A stretch of DNA of 64,000 nt from Ampelocalamus luodianensis (taxonomy: Eukaryota; Streptophyta; Magnoliopsida; Poales; Poaceae). The stretch covers positions 30,410,165-30,474,164 of the forward strand of contig CM070639.1 in the NCBI GenBank assembly GCA_036346255.1, written 5' to 3'. The position numbers were made by a program, and so were the translations under genes. Positions 1-11,354 of this stretch are shown here, one piece after another. Under the pieces are notes generated by a model that saw only the letters and a list, made by a program, of their open reading frames with translations, was not told the DNA's origin and searched no databases. Position 1 is the first letter of the stretch. Every line of letters starts with the position of its first letter.

Positions 1-25
1 CCTTAACATGATTCGACCCCGAATC
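1..25 (-). promoter_or_regulatory. Pre-polypurine stem-loop and start of polypurine tract, element G
   Basis: On the minus strand the arms GATTCG and CGAATC close a GGGT loop (plus positions 10-25), followed by ATGTTAAGG running off the window edge. The same arrangement, stem-loop and then TAAGGGG, precedes the 3' LTRs of A and C. This fixes the orientation and left end of G's internal domain. The polypurine tract itself is cut by the window edge. Confidence 0.6.
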
Positions 26-3000
26 TACACACCGGTCTACCCAAAAGAAAATTGGCGACTGGAATTTTGACAACGATAAACATGTATCCGCCGTTAACAA
101 ATCTGGATACCGCTCTTGAAGGCGAGGCTCCAACTCCCAAGTGGCCTATCTCCTAGACTAATGAGACCAAAACAGCTTGACGTAAACCAACGTCCGCCTT
201 AACACTCGTCCTTACATTTCCAGGTACACTCATCGAACGAGACTCAAAGGTAAGATCCGACTCAATGATTAACGTCTTTAACGAAACCCCAAGCTTTGAA
301 TTGCTTAGCTACACTCTTAGCATCGAACATAACAGACGCGCGTGACGCCGCGTATGGACCCAAGACGGTCAAAGCGATATACCAACTTCCTAATTTCTAC
401 AACTATCAAACGAACCAACACACTTGGATCAAACTCCTTCGTACAAGAACACAAAACAAAAGTCCGAACCACCTCGGTACACGCCCGCGCGTCGGTGCAG
501 ACATATGCCATGTCGTATGTCCACTTCAGACCACACGCGCCATGCGCCATATGCCCATGCCCTGTCCCACACGCGCCATGCAATAAGGTGGATGATAAAA
601 ACAAACTCTTCATCTTACGAGGTCGCCTCCTTTAAACAAGAATGCACAACATAAATGGTTCTTAAACCACCGATTCACAAAGAGAATCCAACTAGAAATA
701 GAGAGTTCTCATCGTAACCACGCAATACTAATTCTCCAATAAAAGGGCGTTTACGATTGAATACCACGAAAGCCAAAGGAGAAACCACTCGAATAAGCAA
801 ACCAAATACCTCATTTGGTTTGCAGAATTGGAAAGACTCAAACATGCCAAAAGTACCAACCCAAAGTGCGGAAGATACCAATGACACTCAAAACTCAAAC
901 AAGAAACAAAGAAATGCTTCACCCCGAGGAAACGTTTTTTTAGCATCATCTTTTAGAAAATAAATCTCTCTCGAATCTTGGAATTCGAATTCATCGCTAC
1001 CACACGAGCTTAAACCTCATAATTAAATATCCTCAAATTATACTGAACTGAAATACATCATCCACACCATAGTGGGAAGACTCTATCAAATCCACCGAAT
1101 ACTCTAGGCAACTCATTCTACTCGATGAAATTAATTTGATAGAAGGCACACAAAGCACCACAAAAAATAGATTCCATGCAATCATATTACCTCCAACTTC
1201 CAAGAACAACAACTCAAAATCCCGGTGCTGCACACGCTTATGTACTACACCGAAGGGTTCTATCAATGATCATTCTACTTCTGGGAACAACCATTATCTA
1301 ATTTGTATATTTCTTTACACATAAACATTGGGTGACCTGAGGTCTAGCACAAAAATGTAAAGCCCAAATTTAACCTCCAAGACCTCTACAATGAATTTCT
1401 CTTATATCGATAGTGAAATCATCGGATTAAATCTCTAATATCCCCACAAACCTAACATACTCACTCATTGGCATCATCAGGAATCATCCGCACATTATCG
1501 TAATACCTTCCAATTGCGTTACTCAATAAAATTGATCAAGGTTTCCATACCTTCGATAATCCCCAACCTTTCAACATGAATTGAAGTTCTAGAATTTCGT
1601 TATACTATAGGTTCTACTCGATCAACGCTGCTCGATTTACTTCGAAGCCAAACATTCCATTTGAATCAACTTTCCTCCAAGAGGTATAAGTCAAAACCAA
1701 TTCATCTTCTACTACTCCTCCAATAGCTTGGTAGCAAAATATCACCACTACCCTTATTTAACCACCACCAAACAGATTGCCAAAATACGCTTTGTAAAAC
1801 TTTGCAATACAAATCGGTTGATCCTTCCTCAAAAGAAAGAGACGAACAAGGTCGAGTTTTGTTACACAAGAAAATGTTGCTCCTCACAGCGAGAACGAAA
1901 CCAAAAGAATTAATCTGATAACAAAGATCTTAGAGAAATGAAAGCTGAGTTCACAGTTGAGGGCACACACCACTCAAAAAGGAAATAGCAAATAACAACC
2001 ATTAAGATAAAGACATTGCGATTGAAACTCAACATCTCTTGAGCGGAAAGAGCAGAAAGTTTAGGAACGATTCCAATACCCACAAGTTACAAAACTTGAA
2101 TCAAATTTTCAAATACTCCTACTGCACTCTTTACTTTAACACTAAAATTAATCCTTTGACTAGCAACACTTTGCCACAACGAACAAGATAGGTCTTTAGT
2201 CCAAACCTCAAGAACTAACTAAGAACCAAATATAATTCTTCAACACGTCATAATTGCTCTAATAGTTCAACTACACAAGAAACATGAGATCCAACGATCT
2301 CACCACCAAACTCCAAACATTTTCATTTACGGAATTTCACGAAAAGTAAGCAGACTATTCTCCTCTTAAAGGAACTAACATAATTCTCTTTGATTGCAAC
2401 CTTACATTGCCAACTCAGACCAAAGAGCCTTTAAGATTAAATCACACGAATCTCTTAAGAAGCAACAGGACAATTCAATACCTCAATTTATTTAAAACAA
2501 TTTCAGCTACCAGATGAATCATGAGCTCTAAAATATCACGAAAGCTAAACTTGAAATATTCTCATCTGAACGATATCACCAAAGGCGATCAAATTACTAC
2601 CAATATTAACATCAATTTTCACAACAACATTTAGAAAACACATCGAAAGACTCATGTGAAAAAAAAAATGAGTTGATTCTTTCTCAAAAGGAGAGGCAAA
2701 TGGAAACAATTTTTTTCACTAACTAGAAGATCATTTATCACTGCTTAATGAACACATGACCAAGGAAAATAATCAATTAGACAAAGAACTCGGAAAATAT
2801 AAGACGATACCACATTTGAGGACATAGACCTCACAGGAAGAGATTATCAAACCTTAATAGATAATAACAAACGGACAATTAAGATCAAATCGTGTGAATC
2901 ACCTAAGAACCAATAGAACTTTGCGACCCGTCGCTTTACTCGACAAACTCCCAATTACCACATAAATCTAGAACACCAAAAGATTATGAAAGCAAAACTT

Positions 3001-4540
3001 GAATTACTCTCTTTTACGCAATATCACCATAGGTAATCAAATTACTATGAAAACTAACATCAATCTCACATTCTGACAATTTTATAACAACGACAACATA
3101 CCCTAGTACCAAGAATCCTCAAACTTTATTACTCCATCCTAAAACTTCCCAAAGGAAACACAAACCACATGGTTGAAACAAGTTTATTATATCAAGATTA
3201 TGCTAAGCAATAACAATATCACAAGGCACACTATCAAAGACTACTTACGAAAATTCGTCTACTCAACTGATGGTGTTGCTCAACACCTCCATCAGCACTC
3301 ATTTAACAAATGATGATTGTACTAATCATGGGTGTACATACGGTACTAATTCCATTTGCAATCACATAATCATCTATAAACATAGATTCAACAATTCACC
3401 TTTGTTCGTAAATCATTTCAAAAGCAGGGTTAACGATTCACTAATATAATTTTCTATCAACAAGGTTTCATGAATCGATACACCAGCACCCATCCGTTCT
3501 TTATGTACGATTTCACAATTTTAGCATATCAGAAATAGGTAAATCTAACACCTATGAAAGATCCATAGGTTTTGAACAGATATGGACAATCTTTTATTTA
3601 AGATACACCATGTATCAAATAAAAGGACATCACAAATTCATCAATTTCACTTTCATAGATGGTAGTTAAAGAATAATTGATTTTCACTATGCTAACAACC
3701 CAACTTGGTAACTCATACCGTAACAATTTATTCGCTTAGTTATAACATCTCATTTTAAGCATGATAAGACATCACAAAGGATTCTAACACCTTCCTTCAA
3801 GAAAAGAAAGACTTTAAACCTCAACGCTGAAGTAATCCAAAGAAACACATAAAGCCAAAGCTTTCACATGTTAACGAATCGCAATAGAAAACTTTCATTA
3901 TTCAAACTATCAAACGAATAAATGAGTCATTCTTTTCCAATGAGAAAGAAGGAGCAACCATGACATCAACAATCTTGCCAATTGACAATGGTCACAAGTA
4001 GTAACACAGAACTCAACAATGAAAAGCACTATTTGTTTCAGAAGAACCAATAAGGATCTATTGAAAACCATAAACTTTCATGAACCACGAACCCGGGAGA
4101 AATTCATCACCACCACGGGGCAAGAATCGCCAAATTCGTAAATCAAGGAAGAGAACAACTCTCTAAAGCACTTCACGCTTAACACCAAACTATGGTACTC
4201 GGGTCACTACTCCTCTAACCACGTACTACTAACAGGTGGTGTAACTCGTGAATCCTGAGTAACAACCACGACCTCCACTTCTTATCATCCGTTATTGACA
4301 CGCATAATCAATTATGAGTATACATATGATCATCTCATGACAATCATAGAATAAATTCACGATATAATACATCACATCGTATCATAGATTAACAAAGAAG
4401 AAGGTTAGTATAGAAGCAATTCAACAATTGCTCAACAGATGAAACATAACAATAGAGATGCGGAAGCAATGGATTTCCCAACCCCACCTATTGTGCATAG
4501 TGTGTCATTTTAATAACTTAATTGCCACGGACCTGAAGCC

Positions 4541-4553
4541 CGCTCGATACCAA
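4541..4553 (-). promoter_or_regulatory. Primer-binding site of element G (tRNA-Met type)
   Basis: Minus strand reads TTGGTATCGAGCG directly after the LTR end. It matches the TTGGTATC(A/G)AGC site used by plant elements primed with initiator tRNA-Met and is like the sites in A (TATCGAGC) and C (TGGTATTAGAGCC). It places G's 5' LTR on the right-hand side. Confidence 0.65.
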
Positions 4554-5177
4554 TCGTACACACCGCTATTTGGAAGCGAATGCTACCTAAGGATCTAGCA
4601 TGCAACCTTATATTGGAATAATTTTCAACAATAAATCATCAACAAAGCTAAACAGTTCAACATCAAACGAAACATGAACGGAAACGTAATAATGGATCCA
4701 TTTAGATAATTCTATCAACAGATAATCAATGAACGTAAACAGCTTATTTAAACGAACTCAACGATAGAGAAGGAGTCATCCCAAACTGAATTTATTTATT
4801 ACAGTCCATCAATTAATGAAAGAAGAATAGTGATAGTTACATTATTGAAACTAAAGCAAGTGAAGTGTGTTGAGTAGTGCTTGTCTACTCCTCCCAAGAG
4901 AAACTTCATCAACGATCACCTAAAATAAATAAATAAACAAGGCAAGGGTGAGTCCACAACTCGGCCAAGTACAATGGCTAATAGAATAGGCAATCAATAT
5001 GAATAAGACAATCTCGTCACCACTCGTAACATACAACAAGTGATTATTTATGTTGATATGAGATGAATGCTCAAAATCAAGGAATTTGGACTGCACACAT
5101 GCATATCTCGGGTATAGCCGTGATACACCCGGTGTTCACTCAAGCCCGCATCTTAACAAAAATACGGGGATCCACTT

Positions 5178-5320
5178 CCCGTATGAAGAATGTTTCATAC
5201 GGGTGTCCAACACTGCCCATCCTGGAATTAATGGGACTTGCACACCCATCCTGGAATTGATGGGCTCTCATGCGCACCCATCCTGGAATTGATGGGCTCA
5301 CTCATCCACTCCCGTGGATG
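5178..5320. repeat. Cluster of five stem-loops in G's LTR
   Basis: Five inverted repeats stand side by side: 5178-5203 (arms CCCGTATGAA/TTCATACGGG, loop 6), 5216-5235 (CCCAT/ATGGG), 5245-5264 and 5277-5296 (both CCCATC/GATGGG), and 5303-5320 (CATCCAC/GTGGATG, loop 4). The middle three share the loop core CTGGAATT and form a short tandem repeat. The cluster lies 0.6-0.8 kb from the LTR 3' end. H has a different set of hairpins at the equivalent place. Confidence 0.85.
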
Positions 5321-6710
5321 GTAAATGACAATGAATGCATGAAATGACTTATCGAATGAATAATGACATCATCTCCAATCATGGATTCAACACATAAGAA
5401 ATATCATAGACAATTCATCATCTCTTGTGTCATAAGACATCACAACACAATCACATAAACATTCATCCATCACAAGCAATAAGACAACAATGCACTTGCC
5501 TTCCGTGATGCGACGCGTTAACCGAAAAAGGTGATACTCCTAAACTCGAGGCTTCACCGCCTAAACAAGTAAAATAATTTCAATAAGAACAAAATGTACC
5601 CAGCACTACTAATCAACGTTCTACAACGCTTCCACTGTGACTCAAGACTTAACTACAAAGCCTAATATGAAATATCGACAAATCAGTCACAACCGATACT
5701 GGACAGCAGCACGGTGAAAATCATATCTAATGATCTGGAACTCGAAATGAGGTGAATCCAATTTCTGTGGATTCATAACTAACATATCTAAAATTCTCAA
5801 GTTGACAAGATAGACCAATTCGGCCAAATTAATATGCTATTGAACAGATGAACTTTCAGAACAGAAATCAGCCCTAAAGAACAAATAGTAATTACTAAAC
5901 CGATCAAAACTTTTAATCTACAACTCCGAATTAAGTGTTCTTTACCAATCTAGAAAGGTTACAAAAAATTCAACAATAACCTAGTTGGGTGGAATCTCTG
6001 ATTTTTCCTTTAAGTTAACCTTATTCTTAGAGACAAGTTGACAGTTCATTATTATCAGAGTTCTGGACAGCAGAGGTAAAGCGACCATAACTTTTGATCC
6101 GTAAATCGGATTCAGGTGTTCTTTGCGTTCACTGAAAACTAAGAACATTATCTACAACTTTCTAGGAGATGGAAACCCCCAATTCGGAATCTAACAATCC
6201 CTTAAATAATAAACAAGACGACTGCAGAATCTCGTCAGGATTTCGGGACAGCAGCACTAAAATCAACATAACTTTTTAACCGTAACTCGGAATTGAGTGA
6301 TCTTTACGGCTACTGAAAGATAACGACGGATCCCACATAACTCTAGGAGATGGGATCCTCAAATTCTGCATCTAAATACACGAAATTACCCACACAACAA
6401 TCTGGACAGATTCAAAATTAATGCTGACAGACTTTGATTCAAACGATTCTAATCGGAAACACTTCACGATTAAACAAACAACAACAACCGACGTTTGTTA
6501 CCCTTGGAGAACCGCTAGAGATCACTGATCAAAACCCTGAAGAAGATCTCTCTTCTCCTTTCCCTTTCCTCCTCCTTGTGGCGGCTAGTCGCGGGAGAAC
6601 TCAAGAGATGGTAGCAATGGAGTTTGAGGGGAGGGGAAAGGATACTGTAGCGCGCATCTGAAGCGGCGGCGCTACTGTAGCTACAGCACCCCAAGCTAGG
6701 GTTTCCTCTT

Positions 6711-6720
6711 CTTTTATAGG
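6711..6720 (-). promoter_or_regulatory. TATA box of G's 5' LTR
   Basis: Minus strand CCTATAAAAG, followed by A/G-rich leader sequence. Just upstream in transcription sense is an almost palindromic GGCC-rich stretch at 6735-6760 that contains TGGGCC-type sites. Confidence 0.6.
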
Positions 6721-7584
6721 TGGCGGCCCTTCTTGGGCCTCTGGCCAAGGCCCGAGGCCCAGTTGGCGAAAAACTGCATAATCCCCTTTTCTGATGTCTA
6801 AATCTCTGTTGGATACTTCCTTTGCAAGAATAAATCTGAGGTATTACAGGAACACTGACGTTCAATCCTTAATTGACCCAAGAGAGGATCTCCCCCTATC
6901 TACTTATGAGATACACCTCTCACACTCCTCATAATATAATATAACTTGTCCACATCACAAACTAAGTTTTTTATTTTCTATTTTGTACAAAATAAAAGAG
7001 GTAAACCCCAATATTTCATTCATTTTCCAATCTTAGTAAATATAGAGCCGGGATAAGCATTTGTGCGATATTTGCACTCGAAATACCCAATTCGACATCA
7101 TCTATTGCATAAACCATTACCTATTGGCTACAACAGTAAGGATAATAACATTTCAAGGAGGATCATTCATTGGGTAGGATTATAACTACTGTTATCCCTA
7201 AATATAGCAATTTTAAGCAAACATACACGCATACATAATAGATTTTTCTAAAAAGAAGTACAATAATTAAAATATTAGGATCAACATGGTCAAAGGGGGT
7301 GCGGGTGCTTGCCTTGCTCTGAGTACGAGGATGGAGGATCGTTGTAAAATTCGCTCGAACAATTGACATCTAAAAAAGAGACCCAGAAGCAAATTAAATA
7401 TAGAAAAATAATTTAAATAGAAATAAGATCCAAATATTTTTACATAATCATATAGAGCATGGTTTTAAATGAATTTATAAAAAATATTCATCTTATTTGG
7501 AGTTCGTACACAAAAGTTATTAACGATTCAATTTGCTTCGGTTTTGAAATTCCAAAAATTATTAAAAGGGTGATCTCTGAGGTT

Positions 7585-7609
7585 TACGCTTTCCAACAGA
7601 GAAAGCGTA
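7585..7609. repeat. Perfect 9-bp stem-loop in F's LTR
   Basis: Arms TACGCTTTC and GAAAGCGTA flank the loop CAACAGA. In the other LTR of F (30950-31020) the block occurs twice in tandem with imperfect stems. D has a weak relative near 23262. Confidence 0.8.
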
Positions 7610-7704
7610 TTTTCCTTTGAACTGAAAGCGACTTTCTCATTTGGGGCCTACTTATCAGTGACACGTAGTTTTATTCTCTGGTTTTTTACATATAAAATAG
7701 AGGT

Positions 7705-7995
7705 AGTCCCGCATGTCAAAGACTCATTATTCATTAACTAAATGATTAAACCTATTTTGAATTTAATTATCTGATGACAGGGGCCCACATGTCAAACTCT
7801 CGGTTTTAAAACATGTTTTAAAAATGGGAATAGTGCATGGTCCCACATGTCATAGACACATTTACTAAAAACATTTAAAATTAGATTTTTTTAACTTTCT
7901 CAGCTGGTCCCACCTGTCATAGAATTTTTACGCTTAACCTCTGTCATTAGTGCTAACCAAATCCAAAACACAAGTGGGTCCCACTGGTCATAGAG
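7705..7995 (-). repeat. Degenerate repeats carrying GGTCCCACATGTCA
   Basis: Near-copies of GGTCCCACATGTCA recur about every 55-75 bp (near 7707, 7785, 7838, 7905 and 7978), each followed by a TCATAGAC-like or AAACTC-like tail. The equivalent part of F's right LTR (about 31125-31350) shows the same series. Related single motifs occur in A, B, C and D. Confidence 0.65.
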
Positions 7996-8122
7996 AGGGA
8001 GTGAAGGAGCAAAGCCGTGCGCGTGGCCGAGTGTTATGGCGACCTTGCCGCCGACGAACGGCACGATAAGCGGTAGAATAGAAAGAGGAAAGTAAGGCCA
8101 AGCTATGTGTGGTGGTGGCAGT

Positions 8123-8127
8123 GACGG
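8123..8127. repeat. Target site duplication GACGG, left copy
   Basis: GACGG precedes the TGTAATAC start of H, and the same five bases follow its GTGTTACA end at 12130-12134. This proves that H is a complete insertion unit within F's LTR. Confidence 0.9.
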
Positions 8128-8295
8128 TGTAATACTTCGATTTATTCTATAAAAGAAAGCGTTCAAAAGAGAAGTTAGGAATAAGAAAAAGGAGATTTAT
8201 GTAGTTTTTTGGCAACCTAGGCCTTGGGCCTAGGCCCAGGACGCCCATGAGGGGCTAGCCACCAATAAAAGGAGGGGGGAAAACTCTAGCTGCTA

Positions 8296-10035
8296 TGTAA
8301 CATCCCAATTTTCTGAGCTTAAAAATCATTTAAATAGTTAGTAGGGAAAAATTCACCATTTGGATTTATTTGAATTTAAATTCAAAAGCTTAATATTGGA
8401 CTTTACAATTAAAAACCTTTAATGTGAATAATCCCAACATGAACATTAGCCAAAACTATTTTATTTGGGTTCTATGTGTCCAGATATATTTTCTAGATTT
8501 TTCTAGAATTTTTCTGAGTTCATTTGCTATTTTCTGTTGCTTATTTTAATTTCTGGTATTTTCTAAAATAGAAAAGCTTTTAAAATCTCAGAAAATAGTC
8601 TCGGGCCGAATCTCTTTTCCCTCCGGCCCGATTTCTTTCCCTCTGGCCCAGTCCATGCGGCCTTTGCCTCTCCGCACCAGCCCGCGCGCGCCCGTTTCCG
8701 CTCTCTCTGCCAGGTGGGCCCCGCACACTTCGTCGTCTTCCTCCAGCTCCTTTCTCACTCGAGTTCGCCCTCAGCTGCCATGGTTGGAGCTCAAGCCTCG
8801 TCCGACAAAGGTGGATGCGGCCCTGTTTTTATGCGCGGATGATTCCTTCTAGAAGCCCTATCTATCCGAACTCGTTTAGTTGAAATCATATCCCGACTTG
8901 GACTCTATCTCCTTCCAATCCGGACTCTCTCGTGTTCAACACGGACTCAATTGGGGATTTCCAATTTCGAACCGCCCTAGCCCTATAAAAGCCACCCCGA
9001 TGTTCGCCAGAACTCCTCGAACCCTAAGCGCCACCCTCTTCCACGTGAGCCCTAGCGCGCCGCGAGTCAAGGTTTAGGGTTTTACGCCGACCGTTCTTCG
9101 TCGATTCGCGCCGTCGTCAACGCTCGTCGCCTCCCGGCCGGTGCTCGACATCACCGCCGCCTGGGCTCCACGGTGCGTGCCCCCGTTTCGTCAGCCAACC
9201 CACGTAGCCCCGTTGTCGTTTTCGCCGCACCGCACCGCGCGCCAACCATGAGCGCCGCCGCAGTTTTGGTCACCGCCGGGAGCATCCAACCGTGTCACCA
9301 GGTTCGCAAGGGAGCAAGGAGTCGAGCGCTACCCTCCGATGTCGCCGCGGCGGGATCGCCGTTGTCGGCGGCACAAGCCCTCGCGGTGTCAAGCGATGTG
9401 GCATGCCACATCGTCGTCCACTTCATTGCCACCTCGACCTTTGCTCGCGTGTTGCCGGTCACCAACCTCGTCGCCAGCCCGCGTGCCACCTCGCTAAACC
9501 CTAGATCCAATCCGTATGGATCTGCTTCCACCATGGCCGAGCCAGCGACTCAGGGCCCCATGTCGATTGATCGTTCCATGGACTCGTGCACCCGTAGACC
9601 ATGAACCCATCTTCATGGACCGGTCTATAGACCAGGGTCCCACCGTCGACCTTTTAACCCTTTTTTGGGGATTTGTTTTAATTCGAAAAACTCCGACGTC
9701 ACCGACGTCATATTCCTATTTTTCTTTAGAGAAATAATTCAGAAAATCCAGAAAATCCAATTTAGGGTTTTTCTTTTAGATTTAAACTTCCAGAGGCCAT
9801 AACTTTTGCATCCTAACTCCGATTGAGCCCATTCAAATTTCTAAATTTATCTAAATTCGAGTTCTATTTATATGAGATTTTTATTTAATTTTTGGAGTTT
9901 TTTTGCCTCTGTTATTTATTTGTTTTGTTTGTTTTTGCCTCGTTTGCGAGTAGACGTCGATTCGTCGGGGAATTTCGTTGAAGAAGGAGCACCCCAAGAT
10001 CAAGACCAGTACATAGACATTTTCCAAGGCAAGCC
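8296..10035 (+). mobile_element. Foreign LTR 5' portion inside H
   Basis: Begins TGTAACATCCCAATTTTCTG, the start of B- and C-type LTRs, and runs through AT-rich U3, a GC-rich zone, a TATA box and a leader. It lacks the GGTCCTCACA-type end and has no target duplication. About 190 bp of G-type LTR is missing at the junction, and sequence resumes at CAAGGGTAA. This is either recombination between unlike LTRs or an insertion followed by deletion. Confidence 0.6.
8984..8990 (+). promoter_or_regulatory. TATA box of the foreign LTR in H
   Basis: TATAAAA in a GCCCTATAAAAGCC context, preceded by a GC-rich promoter-like region and followed by a C-rich leader. This arrangement is typical of LTR promoters. 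Confidence 0.55.
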
Positions 10036-11275
10036 ATAGTCTTCAAGGGTAATGAATGATTCCTCGTTGTTTGAATTGTATTAGATGTGAAATTAGTTAT
10101 GATTTAGGGATCGACATCCGCTGTAATTAGATTAGATTCTGTCCAATTATTTGTGCGTCTATTTTCGTGTATTTAGAGTCCGATTGGAGGATTTCGTCTT
10201 CTAGAGAATTCTAGGTCTGGTTCTCAGCTTTCAATAGGTTCAAAGATCACCCAAATCGGAGTTGTGGTTTAAAAGTTACGTTGATTTTACTGCTGCTGTC
10301 CACAAAGTCTGACAAACTTGGGCAGTCGTCTTGTTCATTAATTTAGATTTTGTTAAAGGCCGATTCAGGGATGTTGCCCAAAACAATTTTTGTAGGTAAT
10401 TCTATTAGCTTTCAGGATTGATAAATAACACCCTTTTTGGATTTGTAGAATAAAAGTTATGTACGTTTCAATTTGACTGTCCAAATTGTAAGTCGGGTTC
10501 TAACAGTAGTTTTGATCTGTGTGCTACTTTTTATTAAAGGCAAAATCTGAGTTTAATGCCAACTAGACTTTTGAAGGTTATGATCTTAGCTTTCCAGAAT
10601 GATAAAAATCTTGGATTTTGGTTAATCTAATCAAAAGTAATGATTATTTCTTTACTGTTGTTTAGTTCTGGTGGATAGTTTATATATTAGACTTTCATCT
10701 GAATGTTAACCTAAGTTTTTGGCCGAATTTGAGGATTCAGCCAACTAGACAATTGTGGAGGTTTTCGTTACCTTTCCATAGGATCTGAGATCACGTCGTT
10801 TCGAGTTTCAGAGCAAAAGATATGATGTTCTTTGTACTGCTATCCACAATAGATTTCTGTTAGCATGTTGACTAGCTTGAGTAGATAAAGTGTTTAATCT
10901 TGGGTTATAGAAAGACGATGTAGAGTGCTGCAATTAATATCTTGTTAAGCATGTTTGTTTGATGCCTAGTATCATTCTTGGTTACCATGTGGTGGTGAAC
11001 CCCGGTGCTAGAGCGTTCTGCCTTTTGGCTTTTGTCTCACGGTTGAGGCAAGTACAGATAGTAATAATGAGTTGCTTTATTTCATAATTGATGAATGCCA
11101 TGGTTTAATGATGAAGCCTTATGTTTGATAATGTTGATGAACATTACGTGTTCATGATGAGTTTATATTGTGATTTCAATTTTTCATCATGACATATATT
11201 TCTGTATCTTGGTCTACATGTTAGCCAAGGATTGTTCCTTTGTGGTCCTCGTTATGCATTGGACGGGCATAGATC

Positions 11276-11354
11276 CCTGTCATGCATTAGACAGGCTTGG
11301 GTCCCCACACTCGTGGAGTGTGGGCATTGGATCCCTGTGCCTAGAGGGCACAGG
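11276..11354. repeat. Cluster of three stem-loops in H
   Basis: 11276-11295 has arms CCTGTC/GACAGG. 11304-11324 has arms CCCACACTC/GAGTGTGGG with a 3-nt loop. 11334-11354 has arms CCTGTGCC/GGCACAGG with a 5-nt loop. Spacers between them are alike (GGCTTGGGTCCC, GGCATTGGATCCC) although the stems are unrelated. The position relative to the LTR end matches the hairpin cluster in G. Confidence 0.85.

Larger units (their letters stand above)
1..4553 (-). other. Non-coding internal domain of element G
   Basis: No open frame longer than about 100 codons is present on either strand. I recognise no CCHC knuckle, DSG protease, FIDD/YVDD reverse transcriptase, RNase H or integrase motif, even allowing frameshifts, whereas the equivalent parts of A, C, E and F show these at once. 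Base composition is AT-rich and even. The longest frames, near 300-640 on both strands, overlap each other and look like chance. The domain ends are element-like: primer-binding site at the right, pre-polypurine stem-loop at the left. I see no host gene in it. Confidence 0.65.
1..6848 (-). mobile_element. LTR retrotransposon G, right part, without visible gag/pol
   Basis: Minus-strand element made of a 5' LTR at the right, a primer-binding site, and an internal domain that runs to the left window edge. The reverse complement of the first 25 bases has the stem-loop and TTAAGG start that precede the polypurine tract in elements A, C and F, so the 3' LTR should begin just outside the window. The internal domain is therefore essentially complete at about 4.5 kb. 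It is inserted in the 3' LTR of element F. Solo LTR H belongs to the same LTR family. Lack of coding sequence suggests a LARD-type non-autonomous element; a thoroughly decayed autonomous copy is the alternative. Confidence 0.7.
4555..6848 (-). repeat. 5' LTR of element G
   Basis: About 2.3 kb. On the minus strand it begins TGTAATACC, and its other end abuts the primer-binding site (last bases about GTGTACGA). It aligns along most of its length with H on the opposite strand: the start, the GGCCC-rich segment before a TATA box, the GTAATTTCGTGTATTTAG segment, and the hairpin cluster. The TATA box lies only about 130 bp from the LTR start, so U3 is very short. The exact 3' end is uncertain by one or two bases because the expected terminal CA is degraded. 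Confidence 0.75.
6849..8127 (-). repeat. Segment 1 of element F's 3' LTR
   Basis: Outer part of a long minus-strand LTR, bounded left by G (predicted target duplicate GGAAC next to it) and right by solo LTR H. The part from about 7390 to 8127 aligns with 30890-31560, the surviving 5' LTR of F. The segment around 7270-7340 resembles the reverse complement of the part of C's LTR around 62917, so F belongs to the same broad Tekay-like LTR group. No coding sequence. Confidence 0.7.

Noticed and set aside
296..654. Several ~75-98 codon frames on both strands in G's internal domain
   Set aside because: They overlap in four frames within a His/Pro/Cys-rich stretch (repeats of CACGCGCCATG-like sequence) and show no domain.
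5216..5296. Rho-independent terminators
   Set aside because: Hairpins lack a following T-run and the context is a plant LTR, where such terminators do not act.
9173..9604. 143-codon GC-rich plus frame in solo LTR H, with overlapping frames on both strands
   Set aside because: Lies in the C-rich leader zone of an LTR; several frames are open at once because of base composition, and none resembles a protein family.
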